Source of the DNA: a bacterium A37T11
GTDB lineage: Bacteria; Bacteroidota; Bacteroidia; Sphingobacteriales; Sphingobacteriaceae
Length of the DNA stretch: 64,000 bases
Direction: 5' to 3'
Assembly (NCBI GenBank): GCA_900109895.1
Contig: FOBR01000009.1
Coordinates: 62,001 to 126,000, forward strand
Shown in pieces: positions 36,010-44,940 of the stretch. The notes below the pieces were generated by a model, which saw only the letters and a list, made by a program, of their open reading frames with translations, had not been told where the DNA came from and did not search any database. The first letter of the stretch is position 1. Each line of letters starts with the position of its first letter. Position numbers and translations under genes: made by a program.

Positions 36010-37950
36010 ATGATTGCAATAAACAGTTTAACGTTTGAAATTGGCTCCCGGGCGCTATATGATGAAGCAAATCTCCACATTAAACCGGGTGATAAAATAG
36101 GCTTAATTGGGGCTAACGGAACGGGTAAAACAACTCTTTTAAAACTAATTGTTGGTGACTACTCCCCTACTTCTGGAAGTATCTCTATGGCTAAGGATAT
36201 CAAGATTGGATATCTTAACCAGGATCTTTTATCTTATCAGTCTGATAAGATCATCCTGCATGTGGCCATGGAAGCTTTTGAACGCCAAAACCAACTGCAT
36301 ACAGAAATTGAAGTGCTCCTCCATAAATTGGAGACAGACTATAGTGAAGATATCTTAAATAAGCTCAGCGACCGTCAAATGGAATTTGAGGCACTGGATG
36401 GCTACAACATCGAATACAGGGCGCACGAAATTCTAGCAGGTTTGGGTTTTAGCGATGCCGACCAGGAACGGAAGTTGGCCGAGTTTTCAGGTGGTTGGCG
36501 CATGCGGGTTATGCTAGCTAAGATCTTGCTTCAAACTCCCGATATTTTATTGCTGGATGAGCCTACAAACCACTTGGATCTTCCATCCATTAAGTGGCTT
36601 GAAAATTACTTACAGGCATTTGACGGAGCCATTGTCATTGTCTCACACGACCGGTACTTTCTGGACCGTGTAGTCAAAAAAACGGTTGAATCGCGCAAAG
36701 GTAAACTGACGGCTTATGCAGGCAATTATAGTTTCTATTTGGAGGAAAAGTCCTTGCGGGAAGAAATTCAGGCGGGTCAGTTTAAAAATCAACAGGCAAA
36801 GATCAAACAGGAAGAACGCCTTATAGAACGATTCCGGGCCAAGGCAAGTAAAGCAAAAATGGTGCAATCGCGCATTAAGGCTCTGGAACGAATGGATAAG
36901 GTGGACGATGTGGATGATGATAATCCTTCTGTCAACTTTAGTTTTAAGTTTAGCCGGCCATCGGGACGTCATGTGATCCGGATGGAGCACGTGAGCAAGC
37001 GGTATCCGGGGCTGGAAATTCTGAACGACACTGAGGCCGTGATTGAAAAGGGTGATAAGATAGCTCTCATCGGGGCCAATGGAAAAGGGAAATCTACGGT
37101 GCTCCGTATCGTGGCAGGTGCCGACAAGCAATTTGAGGGCTTGTGTGAAACCGGGCATAATGTATCCCAGACGTTTTTTGCCCAACACCAGTTGGAAGCG
37201 TTGCATCTGGATAATGAAATCCTGCAAGAGTTACAGTCATTTGCTCCCAAACACTCCGAAACGGAGCTTCGATCTATATTGGGTTGTTTTTTGTTTACGG
37301 GCGATGATGCGTTTAAAAAAATCAGGGTGCTGTCTGGCGGTGAAAAATCGCGCGTAGCACTGGCAAAAGCTTTAACGGCAGATGCTAACTTTTTATTGCT
37401 GGATGAGCCCACTAACCACTTGGATATTCAATCGGTTAACATCCTTATTCAAGCGCTTACACAGTTTGAGGGAACGTTTATTGTTGTTTCTCACGATCGC
37501 TACCTGCTAGATAATGTAGCTAATAAGATCTGGTATATAGAAGACCAGCACATCAAGGTGTACCCAGGCACCTACAAAGAGTATGAGGAGTGGCAAGCTA
37601 AGCGACCTGTATCTACAACTGCCGTGAAAACTGTGGAAGCTGTCGTAAAACCTTCCGTCAAAATTGAGGTTAATGGTCCTGCAAATACAGATAAAAAACC
37701 GGTTGAGGCTGAAAAAAATAAGGAAATAAGCCGGCTTAACAAAGAATTGACGGCAATTGAAGCACATATCGAAAAGCTGGAAGCCTCTATTAAGGAAACC
37801 GAATTTTTGCTTGCTGACGATAGGCTATATCGGGATGATAAAAAGATACAGGAAATAACCGCCAACTATAAGGATCAGAAAAATAACTTGGCAATCTACC
37901 AAGCCTCCTGGGAAAAACTGGCAGATAGCATTATGGCGCTTGAATCTTAA
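36010..37950 (+). CDS. ABC-F family ATPase (translation factor type)
   Basis: A 646-residue soluble protein with two ATP-binding cassettes and no membrane span. First cassette: GANGTGKTT (about 34-42) and FSGGWRMRVMLAKIL with LLLDEPTNHLD. Second: GANGKGKST (about 357-365) and LSGGEKSRVALAKALTADANFLLLDEPTNHLD. The linker between them is the charged P-site-tRNA interaction motif, and the C-terminal 70 residues form a coiled coil (ISRLNKELTAIEAHIEKLEASIKE). This is the Uup/EttA-like housekeeping layout. A resistance role of the ribosome-protection type cannot be excluded by sequence alone. The T9SS plug gene follows after 2 bp. Confidence 0.93.
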   Translation: MIAINSLTFEIGSRALYDEANLHIKPGDKIGLIGANGTGKTTLLKLIVGDYSPTSGSISMAKDIKIGYLNQDLLSYQSDKIILHVAMEAFERQNQLHTEIEVLLHKLETDYSEDILNKLSDRQMEFEALDGYNIEYRAHEILAGLGFSDADQERKLAEFSGGWRMRVMLAKILLQTPDILLLDEPTNHLDLPSIKWLENYLQAFDGAIVIVSHDRYFLDRVVKKTVESRKGKLTAYAGNYSFYLEEKSLREEIQAGQFKNQQAKIKQEERLIERFRAKASKAKMVQSRIKALERMDKVDDVDDDNPSVNFSFKFSRPSGRHVIRMEHVSKRYPGLEILNDTEAVIEKGDKIALIGANGKGKSTVLRIVAGADKQFEGLCETGHNVSQTFFAQHQLEALHLDNEILQELQSFAPKHSETELRSILGCFLFTGDDAFKKIRVLSGGEKSRVALAKALTADANFLLLDEPTNHLDIQSVNILIQALTQFEGTFIVVSHDRYLLDNVANKIWYIEDQHIKVYPGTYKEYEEWQAKRPVSTTAVKTVEAVVKPSVKIEVNGPANTDKKPVEAEKNKEISRLNKELTAIEAHIEKLEASIKETEFLLADDRLYRDDKKIQEITANYKDQKNNLAIYQASWEKLADSIMALES

Positions 37951-37952
37951 AT

Positions 37953-39266
37953 ATGAGCTTTAAAAGCAGTTTTCTCCTTTTTTCATTTTTAGCTTTCGTG
38001 CCTGCGGCACAAGCTCAGAAGAAAAAAAAGGAGAAAATAGAGAAATCACCTGAGCAAACACTGGTTTATAATAATGTGGATTACTTACCGGTTATTAAAA
38101 GCGTTGAATGCAACCCACAGGGCCAGGAACAAGGTTTTCCGCTTATCCATTTAAACAGTGAGGAAACATTATCGATTGCTTTTGATGACTTACGTGCAGA
38201 CAACCGCAATTATTATTTCAGTATTGAACATTGCAATGCAAGTTGGGGTAGCAGCAACCTAAATTCGCTTGAATACATGGATGGCTTTAATAGTGACCGC
38301 ATCTATCAATTTGAGGGATCGGTAAACACGCTGAAACCTTATACACACTATTCATTTACCTTTCCAAGTAAAAATCTAAAGCCCAAGCTTGCTGGCAATT
38401 ATTTGTTAAAGGTATATGAGGGAGGAAGCGAGAGCCGACTGGTGATTACCCGCCGCATCTACGTGTTGGATGAAAAGGCTGCCCTGCAAGTTCAGATACT
38501 TCCTTCCATCGAAGTGACTAAACGCATGACTAACCAGAAATTAAATGTATCGGTTAATACGGGCAGCTTGCGATTAACTAATCCGTTCCAGGATATAAAG
38601 CTTCAGGTTATGCAAAATGGCCGACAGGATGTGCAGGAAATACTGACACGACCTATGTATGTACAGGATAATTTACTACAATATTTTAATAACAAAACAC
38701 TTGATTTTCAGGCGGGCAATGAATTCCGGTTTGTTGACCTCCGGAGCCTTCGTCTAAAATCAGAACGGGTAGCCAGCCTTTATCGGGATAGCCAAGTAAC
38801 TGTTAACCTGGTTACTGACCATGATCAAAGCACTGAAAAGTATACCAGCAGTTTTGACGAAAACGGAGCCTTTTATATCCGTAATCAGGATATGGACCAA
38901 CAATTAAACAGTGCTGATTATGCGAAGGTAACGTTTTCCCTTGATATACCCCGGCAGACCGATGGGGATATCTATTTGGTGGGTGCATTTAATAGTTATA
39001 TTAGAAATCAGGAAAACCGGCTTATATACTCTCCAGAAAATAATCGTTATGAAGTAACTTTATGGTTAAAACAAGGCCTTTATGACTACAGCTATAGCTA
39101 TGTAAACTCTGCCGGAGATCTTGATCCCCAACGTATCAATGGCAATCATTTTGAAACCGGCAATAACTATCAGGTGCTTTGTTATTTTCGCAAGCCAGGT
39201 ACAACATGGGACGTCTTGGTAGGTTTTAATAACAGCACTACTAAAAAAAGTACAAATATTATATGA
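37953..39266 (+). CDS. Type IX secretion system plug protein (DUF5103 family)
   Basis: A 437-residue exported protein (signal peptide to about residue 22, AFVPAAQA). The body is built of beta-sandwich repeats: YNNVDYLPVIKSVECNPQGQEQGFPLIHLNSEETLSIAFDDL-type opening, FSIEHCNASW, and an E-set/glycogen-binding-like C-terminal part (DGDIYLVGAFNSYI, YEVTLWLKQGLYDYSYSYVN). This matches the DUF5103 plug of the T9SS translocon, which blocks the lateral or periplasmic side of the SprA channel. Other T9SS genes are not in the window. It overlaps the next gene by the 4-base ATGA. Confidence 0.86.
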   Translation: MSFKSSFLLFSFLAFVPAAQAQKKKKEKIEKSPEQTLVYNNVDYLPVIKSVECNPQGQEQGFPLIHLNSEETLSIAFDDLRADNRNYYFSIEHCNASWGSSNLNSLEYMDGFNSDRIYQFEGSVNTLKPYTHYSFTFPSKNLKPKLAGNYLLKVYEGGSESRLVITRRIYVLDEKAALQVQILPSIEVTKRMTNQKLNVSVNTGSLRLTNPFQDIKLQVMQNGRQDVQEILTRPMYVQDNLLQYFNNKTLDFQAGNEFRFVDLRSLRLKSERVASLYRDSQVTVNLVTDHDQSTEKYTSSFDENGAFYIRNQDMDQQLNSADYAKVTFSLDIPRQTDGDIYLVGAFNSYIRNQENRLIYSPENNRYEVTLWLKQGLYDYSYSYVNSAGDLDPQRINGNHFETGNNYQVLCYFRKPGTTWDVLVGFNNSTTKKSTNII

Positions 39267-39796
39267 AAGAAAAATACGCGAAGGAATCGTTTACCATTAT
39301 GAATGAATTGGTGTTACCAAACGACACCAATACGCTGAACAACCTTATGGGCGGCCGGTTGTTACACTGGATGGATATTGCGGCAGCAATCTCTGCCCAA
39401 AAACACTGCAACCGCATTGTGGTCACAGCTTCTGTAGATAATGTATCTTTCCGTCACCCGGTAAAGCTGGGTGACGTAATCAGCATTGAAGCGCAGGTAA
39501 CCCGCGCTTTTAATACATCGGTTGAAGTCAGGTTGATGGTGTATGCTCAAAATATCCCTTCGGGTACCCGCGTTCAAAGCAATCAGGCTTACTATACTTT
39601 TGTGGCCATTGACCAAAATGCTAATACAATTACGGTGCCCCAGGTTGTGCCCGAGTCTGATGATGAAAAAAAATATTACAACGAAGCACTTCAGCGCCGC
39701 GAGTTACGGTTGCTGCTTGCTGGAAAAATGAAACCATCAGAAGCCACACAGCTCAAATCATTTTTTGCTGAGCTCGCACAAAATGCGGTTGAATAA
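39263..39796 (+). CDS. Acyl-CoA thioesterase (hotdog fold)
   Basis: A 177-residue cytoplasmic hydrolase. NDTNTLNNLMGGRLLHWMDIAAAISA is the conserved YciA/BACH-type N-terminal motif with the catalytic Asn/Asp region. VVTASVDNVSFRHPVKLGDVISIEAQVTR is the second strand of the hotdog. The C-terminal 30 residues are extended beyond the core. It shares a 4-base overlap with the T9SS plug gene and is convergent with the EVE-domain gene, whose stop is 2 bp away. Medium- to long-chain acyl-CoA is the usual substrate. Confidence 0.9.
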   Translation: MKEKYAKESFTIMNELVLPNDTNTLNNLMGGRLLHWMDIAAAISAQKHCNRIVVTASVDNVSFRHPVKLGDVISIEAQVTRAFNTSVEVRLMVYAQNIPSGTRVQSNQAYYTFVAIDQNANTITVPQVVPESDDEKKYYNEALQRRELRLLLAGKMKPSEATQLKSFFAELAQNAVE

Positions 39797-39798
39797 AA

Positions 39799-40209
39799 TT
39801 AGGTCGTCTCCGCCAATTCAATTATCCGGTCAAATTCAGCGGATTTTAAGGCCATAACTGACAAGCGGCCTTGCCTTACCAGCGCAATGTTGGCAAGCAA
39901 GGGGTCATGTTTAATTGTTTCAAGGCTAACTGGCTTTTTCAACGTTTTTACTGGCGCCAAATCTACCACCACCCAACGGTCATCCTCGGTGGTTGGGTCC
40001 TGGTAAAAGGTTTTAACCACCTTGGCCAACCCCACTACTTCTTTACCTTCGTTACTATGGTAAAACAACACCCAATCATCCAGTTTCATTTCCTTTAAAT
40101 GATTACGAGCCTGATAATTTCGCACTCCATCCCAAAAGGTTTTTTTATCTTTTAAAAATTGGGTCCAGCTGTATTTAAAAGGTTCAGATTTCACTAAAAA
40201 ATAGTTCAT
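39799..40209 (-). CDS. EVE-domain protein
   Basis: A 136-residue single EVE (PUA-like) domain protein. The N-terminus NYFLVKSEPFKYSWTQF, WDGVRNYQARNHLKEMKLDDWVLFYHS and VDLAPVKTLKKPVSLETIK are diagnostic. EVE domains bind modified bases in DNA or RNA, and single-domain versions are common housekeeping proteins. No restriction or nuclease domain is fused or adjacent, so I see no reason to call a defence system. Divergent from the hybrid kinase (180 bp between starts). Confidence 0.93.
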   Translation of the reverse strand: MNYFLVKSEPFKYSWTQFLKDKKTFWDGVRNYQARNHLKEMKLDDWVLFYHSNEGKEVVGLAKVVKTFYQDPTTEDDRWVVVDLAPVKTLKKPVSLETIKHDPLLANIALVRQGRLSVMALKSAEFDRIIELAETT

Positions 40210-40389
40210 AGCACTAATTGCAATAATATTTCTTGTTCGTTTTGTTCATTTTTAATCAGAATTTACCACCAAATATACGTTATTATACCAAAGTTAATCA
40301 TTCCATTTTTTTTGTAAAAAAATCCTTGTACAATTTCCAATTTTATTCTGTACCTTGCCTCTATCAATCATTACATTTTATGTGCTTCT

Positions 40390-42216
40390 ATGAAAATTAG
40401 TGAATGGATAGACCTTCAGCTTTTGCCTGTGATGAAACGGAAGGATAATCCCATCCAGGAGTCCAGAATTAAAGTGCTATTCATAACCTTGGCATTATCT
40501 ACCTTTTTCTTTGGCCTCATTTCTATCGTGCTCATTAATAAAAACGCGAATGAACTACTTGTCAGAATGGTGATTAGCTTCCTGATTTATGCCTTATTAC
40601 TGTTCTATCTCTGGAAAACTTCTAACTGGCTGCTGGTAACCCACGTTGCTATTATTGTTATAAGCGCACATGTATGGCTGGATACAATATCCAGCCAAAC
40701 CGAAGTGAACATTCTTACTTTTCAAACGTCTATCCTCATCACCCTGGCCTCTTTTTATTTGTTCAGGTCTGTTTGGAGTATTTGTTACAGTATACAGAGT
40801 TACCTGCCGATCTATTATGGTTTTTTTATAAAAAACCATAATTATAATAATATGTACCAAATTGACGTGGGCCTGGATAAAACAACCTTTATTATACTTT
40901 TCACATTTCAGCTTTTGCTCATTATCGTGTTATGTTTTTTCTTTTTTAACTCGCTTGGCAAAACCCTGGTAGACCTGCATCACTCACGTAGCGAAGAGAA
41001 AATTTTGAATGAACAACTTCAAAAGGCGGTTAAGATAGCAGAACAATCAGCCCGAGAAAAAACAGATTTTTTGTCAATTATGTCACATGAATTGCGAACG
41101 CCCCTTCATGGTGTAATTGGCATGAGCAATCTGCTGTTGTCTCAAAAATTGCTGGGTGAGCAAAGTGAGAATTTAAAGATCTTAAAATTTTCTGCCGAAA
41201 ACCTACTTGCGCTAATAAATAACATCCTTGATTTTAACAAAATAGATGCCGGGGTCCTTGAACTTGATAATGAAGAATTCAATCCAACGCTATTAATTGA
41301 TGACATTGTATCGAGCTTCCGCCTAAAGGCAGTTGAAAAGAATATTGGCTTACAAGCATATATTGATTCCAAATTAATAGGCCTTGCCGTATATGGGGAT
41401 GCCGGAAGACTGACCCAGGTCATGTTCAATATTCTTGGAAACGCCATTAAGTTTACCAATGCTGGTGAGGTCACTATCCGCGTACAATTACAGGAAAAAT
41501 CAGAAGATCACGCCGATATTTTATTTGAGGTAAAAGATACGGGTATTGGCATTACTCCTGAAGAACTAAAATCCATCTTTAATGTATTTTCGCAGGCAAA
41601 CGCTGGCATCAGCAGACATTATGGCGGCACTGGTTTGGGGCTTCCAATTGTTAAACACCTGCTTATGCTTCAAAACAGCAACATTCAGGTAGAGAGTGAG
41701 CCAAATATAGGTTCTACCTTTAGCTTTGTCATCAAATATCCCCTAATAAAGGGTGAATATGGACAACAATTGCCCCGGAAAGTAGAAAAATCGTTGCAAA
41801 AAAATCAGCAAGCCACGCTTGAAGGTATGCGAATATTAGTGGTTGAAGATAATGAGATTAGTACCATCTTGATGCGAAAACTGTTGGATATGTGGAAGGC
41901 TGAAGCACACTTTGCCGAAAATGGACTTATTGCCCTGAATAAAGTAAAAGACACCGCTTTTGATATTATCCTCATGGATATCCATATGCCTGTAATGGAC
42001 GGTTTTGAAGCCTCGCGCGCCATGCGGAACCATGGGATAAACACACCCATTATTGCGCTGACAGCTTCTGTTGCTGTGGATACGCAAAACAAAATAACAA
42101 AAGCAGGAATTGATGCATATGTCATTAAACCATTTAAGCCCAATGAATTATTGAGAGTGTTGACTGGTTTTTATAAAAAATTAGTTTTGTCAGGCAAAAT
42201 CAACCATCAAGAATAA
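40390..42216 (+). CDS. Hybrid histidine kinase/response regulator with membrane sensor
   Basis: A 608-residue membrane sensor. About six hydrophobic segments lie in residues 28-185 (for example FITLALSTFFFGLISIVLI and FTFQLLLIIVLCFFFF), with no large extracytoplasmic loop. A coiled coil at about 195-225 leads to HisKA (FLSIMSHELRTPLHG, H233), a HATPase_c (NILGNAIKFTNAGE, DTGIGI, GGTGLGL) and a receiver domain (RILVVEDNEI, phosphoacceptor D530, IHMPVMDG). No output domain or cognate regulator gene follows. A phosphorelay to an unlinked regulator or phosphotransfer protein is inferred. Transcribed alone and terminated by a strong palindrome. Confidence 0.95.
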   Translation: MKISEWIDLQLLPVMKRKDNPIQESRIKVLFITLALSTFFFGLISIVLINKNANELLVRMVISFLIYALLLFYLWKTSNWLLVTHVAIIVISAHVWLDTISSQTEVNILTFQTSILITLASFYLFRSVWSICYSIQSYLPIYYGFFIKNHNYNNMYQIDVGLDKTTFIILFTFQLLLIIVLCFFFFNSLGKTLVDLHHSRSEEKILNEQLQKAVKIAEQSAREKTDFLSIMSHELRTPLHGVIGMSNLLLSQKLLGEQSENLKILKFSAENLLALINNILDFNKIDAGVLELDNEEFNPTLLIDDIVSSFRLKAVEKNIGLQAYIDSKLIGLAVYGDAGRLTQVMFNILGNAIKFTNAGEVTIRVQLQEKSEDHADILFEVKDTGIGITPEELKSIFNVFSQANAGISRHYGGTGLGLPIVKHLLMLQNSNIQVESEPNIGSTFSFVIKYPLIKGEYGQQLPRKVEKSLQKNQQATLEGMRILVVEDNEISTILMRKLLDMWKAEAHFAENGLIALNKVKDTAFDIILMDIHMPVMDGFEASRAMRNHGINTPIIALTASVAVDTQNKITKAGIDAYVIKPFKPNELLRVLTGFYKKLVLSGKINHQE

Positions 42217-42217
42217 T

Positions 42218-42241
42218 AGAGACCAGGCATGCCTGGTCTCT
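42218..42241. terminator. Palindromic terminator after the hybrid kinase
   Basis: AGAGACCAGGCA/TGCCTGGTCTCT is a perfect 24-base palindrome starting 2 bases after the kinase stop. A T-rich stretch follows on the plus strand only weakly (TGTCTTAAAATCTTT). It lies between convergent genes, and may serve slyD too. Confidence 0.6.
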
Positions 42242-42265
42242 GTCTTAAAATCTTTAAAATTTATT

Positions 42266-42772
42266 TTAGTGATGTGAGTGGCCATCAGTTCCATGCGAAT
42301 GTCCATGTGACAATTCATCCGGGTTAGCTTCACGTACAGAAATAATTTCGATTGAAAAGTGTAAGTTTTGACCAGCCATAGGATGGTTAAGATCTACCAC
42401 AACAGCTTCCGGGCTTACTTCGGTCACACGGGCCCTGAATTGGTTGCCTTGATTATCCTGTAGTGGCAGGATCTCGCCAACAGGAGGAATACCTGATTCT
42501 TTAAACATGTCCGCAGGCAATTGTGCCACGGCACTTTCATCGACTTCGCCATAAGCATCAGTTGCAGCCAACTCGAAGTCAATGGTATCCCCCACTTTTA
42601 GTCCGGCAATATTTTCTTCAAATTTTGGCAGCATCATGCCCGCTCCGTAGAGAAAATCAAGGGGATTGTCTTTTCCGGCCTCTTCTACAAAGGTTTTTTC
42701 TCCGTTCTTTACGGTATGCAGTTTATACGTTAAAGTCACTACATGGTTGGGTGCAATTGTCATTTGTTTCAA
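42266..42772 (-). CDS. slyD: SlyD-type FKBP peptidyl-prolyl isomerase
   Basis: A 168-residue cytoplasmic prolyl isomerase with an insert-in-flap domain. VTLTYKLHTVKNGEKTFVEEAG begins the FKBP part. NPLDFLYGAGMMLPKFEENIAGLKVGDTIDF is the SlyD-specific region, and VDLNHPMAGQNLHFSIEIISVREA closes the fold. The tail HGHSHGTDGHSHH is a metal-binding histidine cluster. Unlike the E. coli protein it has no cysteines in the tail, which suggests nickel/zinc binding by histidine only. Transcribed alone, convergent with the kinase. Confidence 0.93.
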   Translation of the reverse strand: MKQMTIAPNHVVTLTYKLHTVKNGEKTFVEEAGKDNPLDFLYGAGMMLPKFEENIAGLKVGDTIDFELAATDAYGEVDESAVAQLPADMFKESGIPPVGEILPLQDNQGNQFRARVTEVSPEAVVVDLNHPMAGQNLHFSIEIISVREANPDELSHGHSHGTDGHSHH

Positions 42773-42808
42773 TTTGTGAATAGTTGTTTATGCTATCCGG
42801 ATTATATA

Positions 42809-44812
42809 TTAAATTATTAATTTTAAGAGTTCTTCAACACTTGCAACAGGCAAACTGCATGTTTTGTTTTTGCAAACGTAGGCAAGAGTATCCGCTGTAA
42901 GTCGCCCTTGTAATAGGGGTAATGAACTTTTGATTCCACCGCTTAAAATTTTATTGGGAATATAATAGTTATTTAATTCCTTTCGCAACTCCTCATTTCC
43001 TGGCCCGGTCAAGGCTATTTCATAGCATCCGTATACTTCTTCAAGGAGCCCGATAGACCAGTTTGAATAAGCGGATCCATAGCTCTTCATCTGCGGGAAT
43101 ACATTGGCCAATAGTTGGGATGCCTTATCTGTGTAGGCGGCCTCCTCAAAATAGAGGCCCAGCTTGGTCAACACCCTGGCCATTGCACTATTGGATGACG
43201 GGATAACGTTGTCCAAAATTTCAAATTTTCGGACAATAAGGGCTTCTGCGGTTGCGGAGGTAAAATAAAAGCCGCCTCTTTCCCGGTCATAAAAGTGGGC
43301 AATGGCAGTATCTGCCCAGGATTTGGCTTGATATAGCCACCTTTCCTCAAAGGTGGCTTCGTAAAGACTGATGAATGCTTCTGCCGCAAAGGCATGGTCA
43401 TCGAGAAAGCCGGGTATTGCTTTTCCGCTGCCAGGTGCCTGGTGAAAAAGCTTTCCATAAGGGTCACTAAGCGATTCCTGTATGAAATGTGCATTTTTAA
43501 GCGCGGTATTTATATAAGAATTTTCACCAAAAATCTGGTAGGCATCCACAAAGGCTTTTAACATTAGGGCATTCCACGAGGTCAGTTGCTTGTTATCCAA
43601 ACCAGGACGAACTCGTTTATCGCGGTATCTACGTAACTTTTCTTTTATCCTTTGCAAATAAATTTCCCACTCTTCCATATTAAATCCGGATTCTTCAATC
43701 CAAGCCTCAGAATCAAGGGCGGTTTTAAGTATATTGGTATGTGCTTCCGGCCAGTTACCTTCAGGGCTCATCCCGAAATAATGAATAAACAGGGGTGCTT
43801 CTTCACCCAATAGGGCACGAAACTCTTGTTCTTCAAAGGTATAATATTTCCCCTCTACACCCTCGCTATCGGCGTCCAGCGCGCAATAAAATCCGCCGTC
43901 GGCAGCGGTCATTTCACGATCTACCCACTCCAGTGTTTCATGAATGACCCTGGAGTAGGCCAATTTTGGCGATTGCATCCAGGCTTCACAATATAAGCTG
44001 ACCAGCTGGGCATTATCATACAGCATTTTCTCAAAATGGGGCAGTTGCCACCCGGCGTCTACAGAATAGCGGGCGAAACCGCCACCTACATGATCATAAA
44101 TACCGCCTGCTGCTATTTTTTGAAGGGTAAAATGGGTGTGCTGCAGTACTTCCTGATCATTTGCCAGCACCCCATAGCGCAGTAAGAACAGCCAATTATT
44201 GGGCAACGGAAACTTTGGTGCCCGCTTGTAGCCCCCCTCTTTCAGGTCAAACAATTGCTTCCAGGGATCTACGATAGCCTTAAGGTCATGAATATTGTAG
44301 CCTTCGGGTATGCGGTTAACGGGTAGCTGCTCGCTTTGCCGGATGCCTTGGGTAAGCCGCTCAGCATAATCGAATGCTATATCTGGTTTTTCGCGCCACA
44401 TATCTGCCAGTTGCAGCAGAATATTGGTCCAGTCTGTTGTCTTAAAATAAGTCCCTCCATAAATAGGGCGGGTATCGGGCAGGCAGATACAATGAAGTGG
44501 CCAACCGCCGCTTTGCGTCATCAGCTGCACAGCCGTCATGTACACTTGGTCAATATCGGGTCTTTCCTCCCGATCTACCTTAATGCTGATGAAATGTTGG
44601 TTCATGAGGCTAGCAACCTCGTCATTCTCAAAGCTTTCCCTTTCCATCACGTGGCACCAGTGGCATGCAGCGTAACCAATACTAACCAGGATAAGCTTAT
44701 TTTCAGCACGCGCTTTTTGCAACGCTTCTTCCCCCCATGGGTACCAGGCTACCGGATTATGCTGGTGCTGGAGTAAGTAGGGCGATATTTCGTGCTGTAG
44801 CTTATTGGGCAT
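42809..44812 (-). CDS. DUF255 thioredoxin-fold / six-hairpin glycosidase-like protein (YyaL/SSP411 family)
   Basis: A 667-residue soluble protein. The N-terminal thioredoxin-like domain begins [25 protein letters not shown] and has the redox-type motif CHWCHVME (C50, C53). The following 450 residues form an alpha/alpha toroid like N-acylglucosamine epimerases ([52 protein letters not shown]). The family is conserved from bacteria to man (spermatogenesis-associated protein 20) but its reaction is not known. Length is normal. Transcribed 36 bp upstream of slyD on the same strand. Confidence 0.9.
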   Translation of the reverse strand: MPNKLQHEISPYLLQHQHNPVAWYPWGEEALQKARAENKLILVSIGYAACHWCHVMERESFENDEVASLMNQHFISIKVDREERPDIDQVYMTAVQLMTQSGGWPLHCICLPDTRPIYGGTYFKTTDWTNILLQLADMWREKPDIAFDYAERLTQGIRQSEQLPVNRIPEGYNIHDLKAIVDPWKQLFDLKEGGYKRAPKFPLPNNWLFLLRYGVLANDQEVLQHTHFTLQKIAAGGIYDHVGGGFARYSVDAGWQLPHFEKMLYDNAQLVSLYCEAWMQSPKLAYSRVIHETLEWVDREMTAADGGFYCALDADSEGVEGKYYTFEEQEFRALLGEEAPLFIHYFGMSPEGNWPEAHTNILKTALDSEAWIEESGFNMEEWEIYLQRIKEKLRRYRDKRVRPGLDNKQLTSWNALMLKAFVDAYQIFGENSYINTALKNAHFIQESLSDPYGKLFHQAPGSGKAIPGFLDDHAFAAEAFISLYEATFEERWLYQAKSWADTAIAHFYDRERGGFYFTSATAEALIVRKFEILDNVIPSSNSAMARVLTKLGLYFEEAAYTDKASQLLANVFPQMKSYGSAYSNWSIGLLEEVYGCYEIALTGPGNEELRKELNNYYIPNKILSGGIKSSLPLLQGRLTADTLAYVCKNKTCSLPVASVEELLKLII

Positions 44813-44856
44813 ATTTTGCCGATAAAGGTAGTGAATTAAATTTGAATTAAAGGTCT

Positions 44857-44903
44857 AAAGCTTTTCACTTGATGCCTTTCGCTTTAAGCTTTATGCTTTG
44901 CAC
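44857..44903 (-). repeat. Intergenic AAAGC-type degenerate repeat
   Basis: On the minus strand this reads as spaced AAAGC units (GTGCAAAGCATAAAGCTTAA, GCGAAAGGC, GAAAAGC). A shorter relative lies at 32425-32456 on the plus strand. The copies are imperfect and lie in intergenic gaps. The unit has no coding potential I can see. Confidence 0.4.
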
Positions 44904-44940
44904 TATAATTACTAACTTGCCCCCTTTCAAAAAAAGATAG

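Noticed and set aside
36010-37950. ABC-F protein as an antibiotic ribosome-protection factor
   Set aside because: Its layout and length fit housekeeping EttA/Uup-type members, and there is no mobile-element or resistance context.
39799-40209. EVE-domain protein as part of a modified-base defence system
   Set aside because: It is a single-domain protein with no nuclease, methylase or helicase neighbour; the flanking genes are a thioesterase and a sensor kinase.
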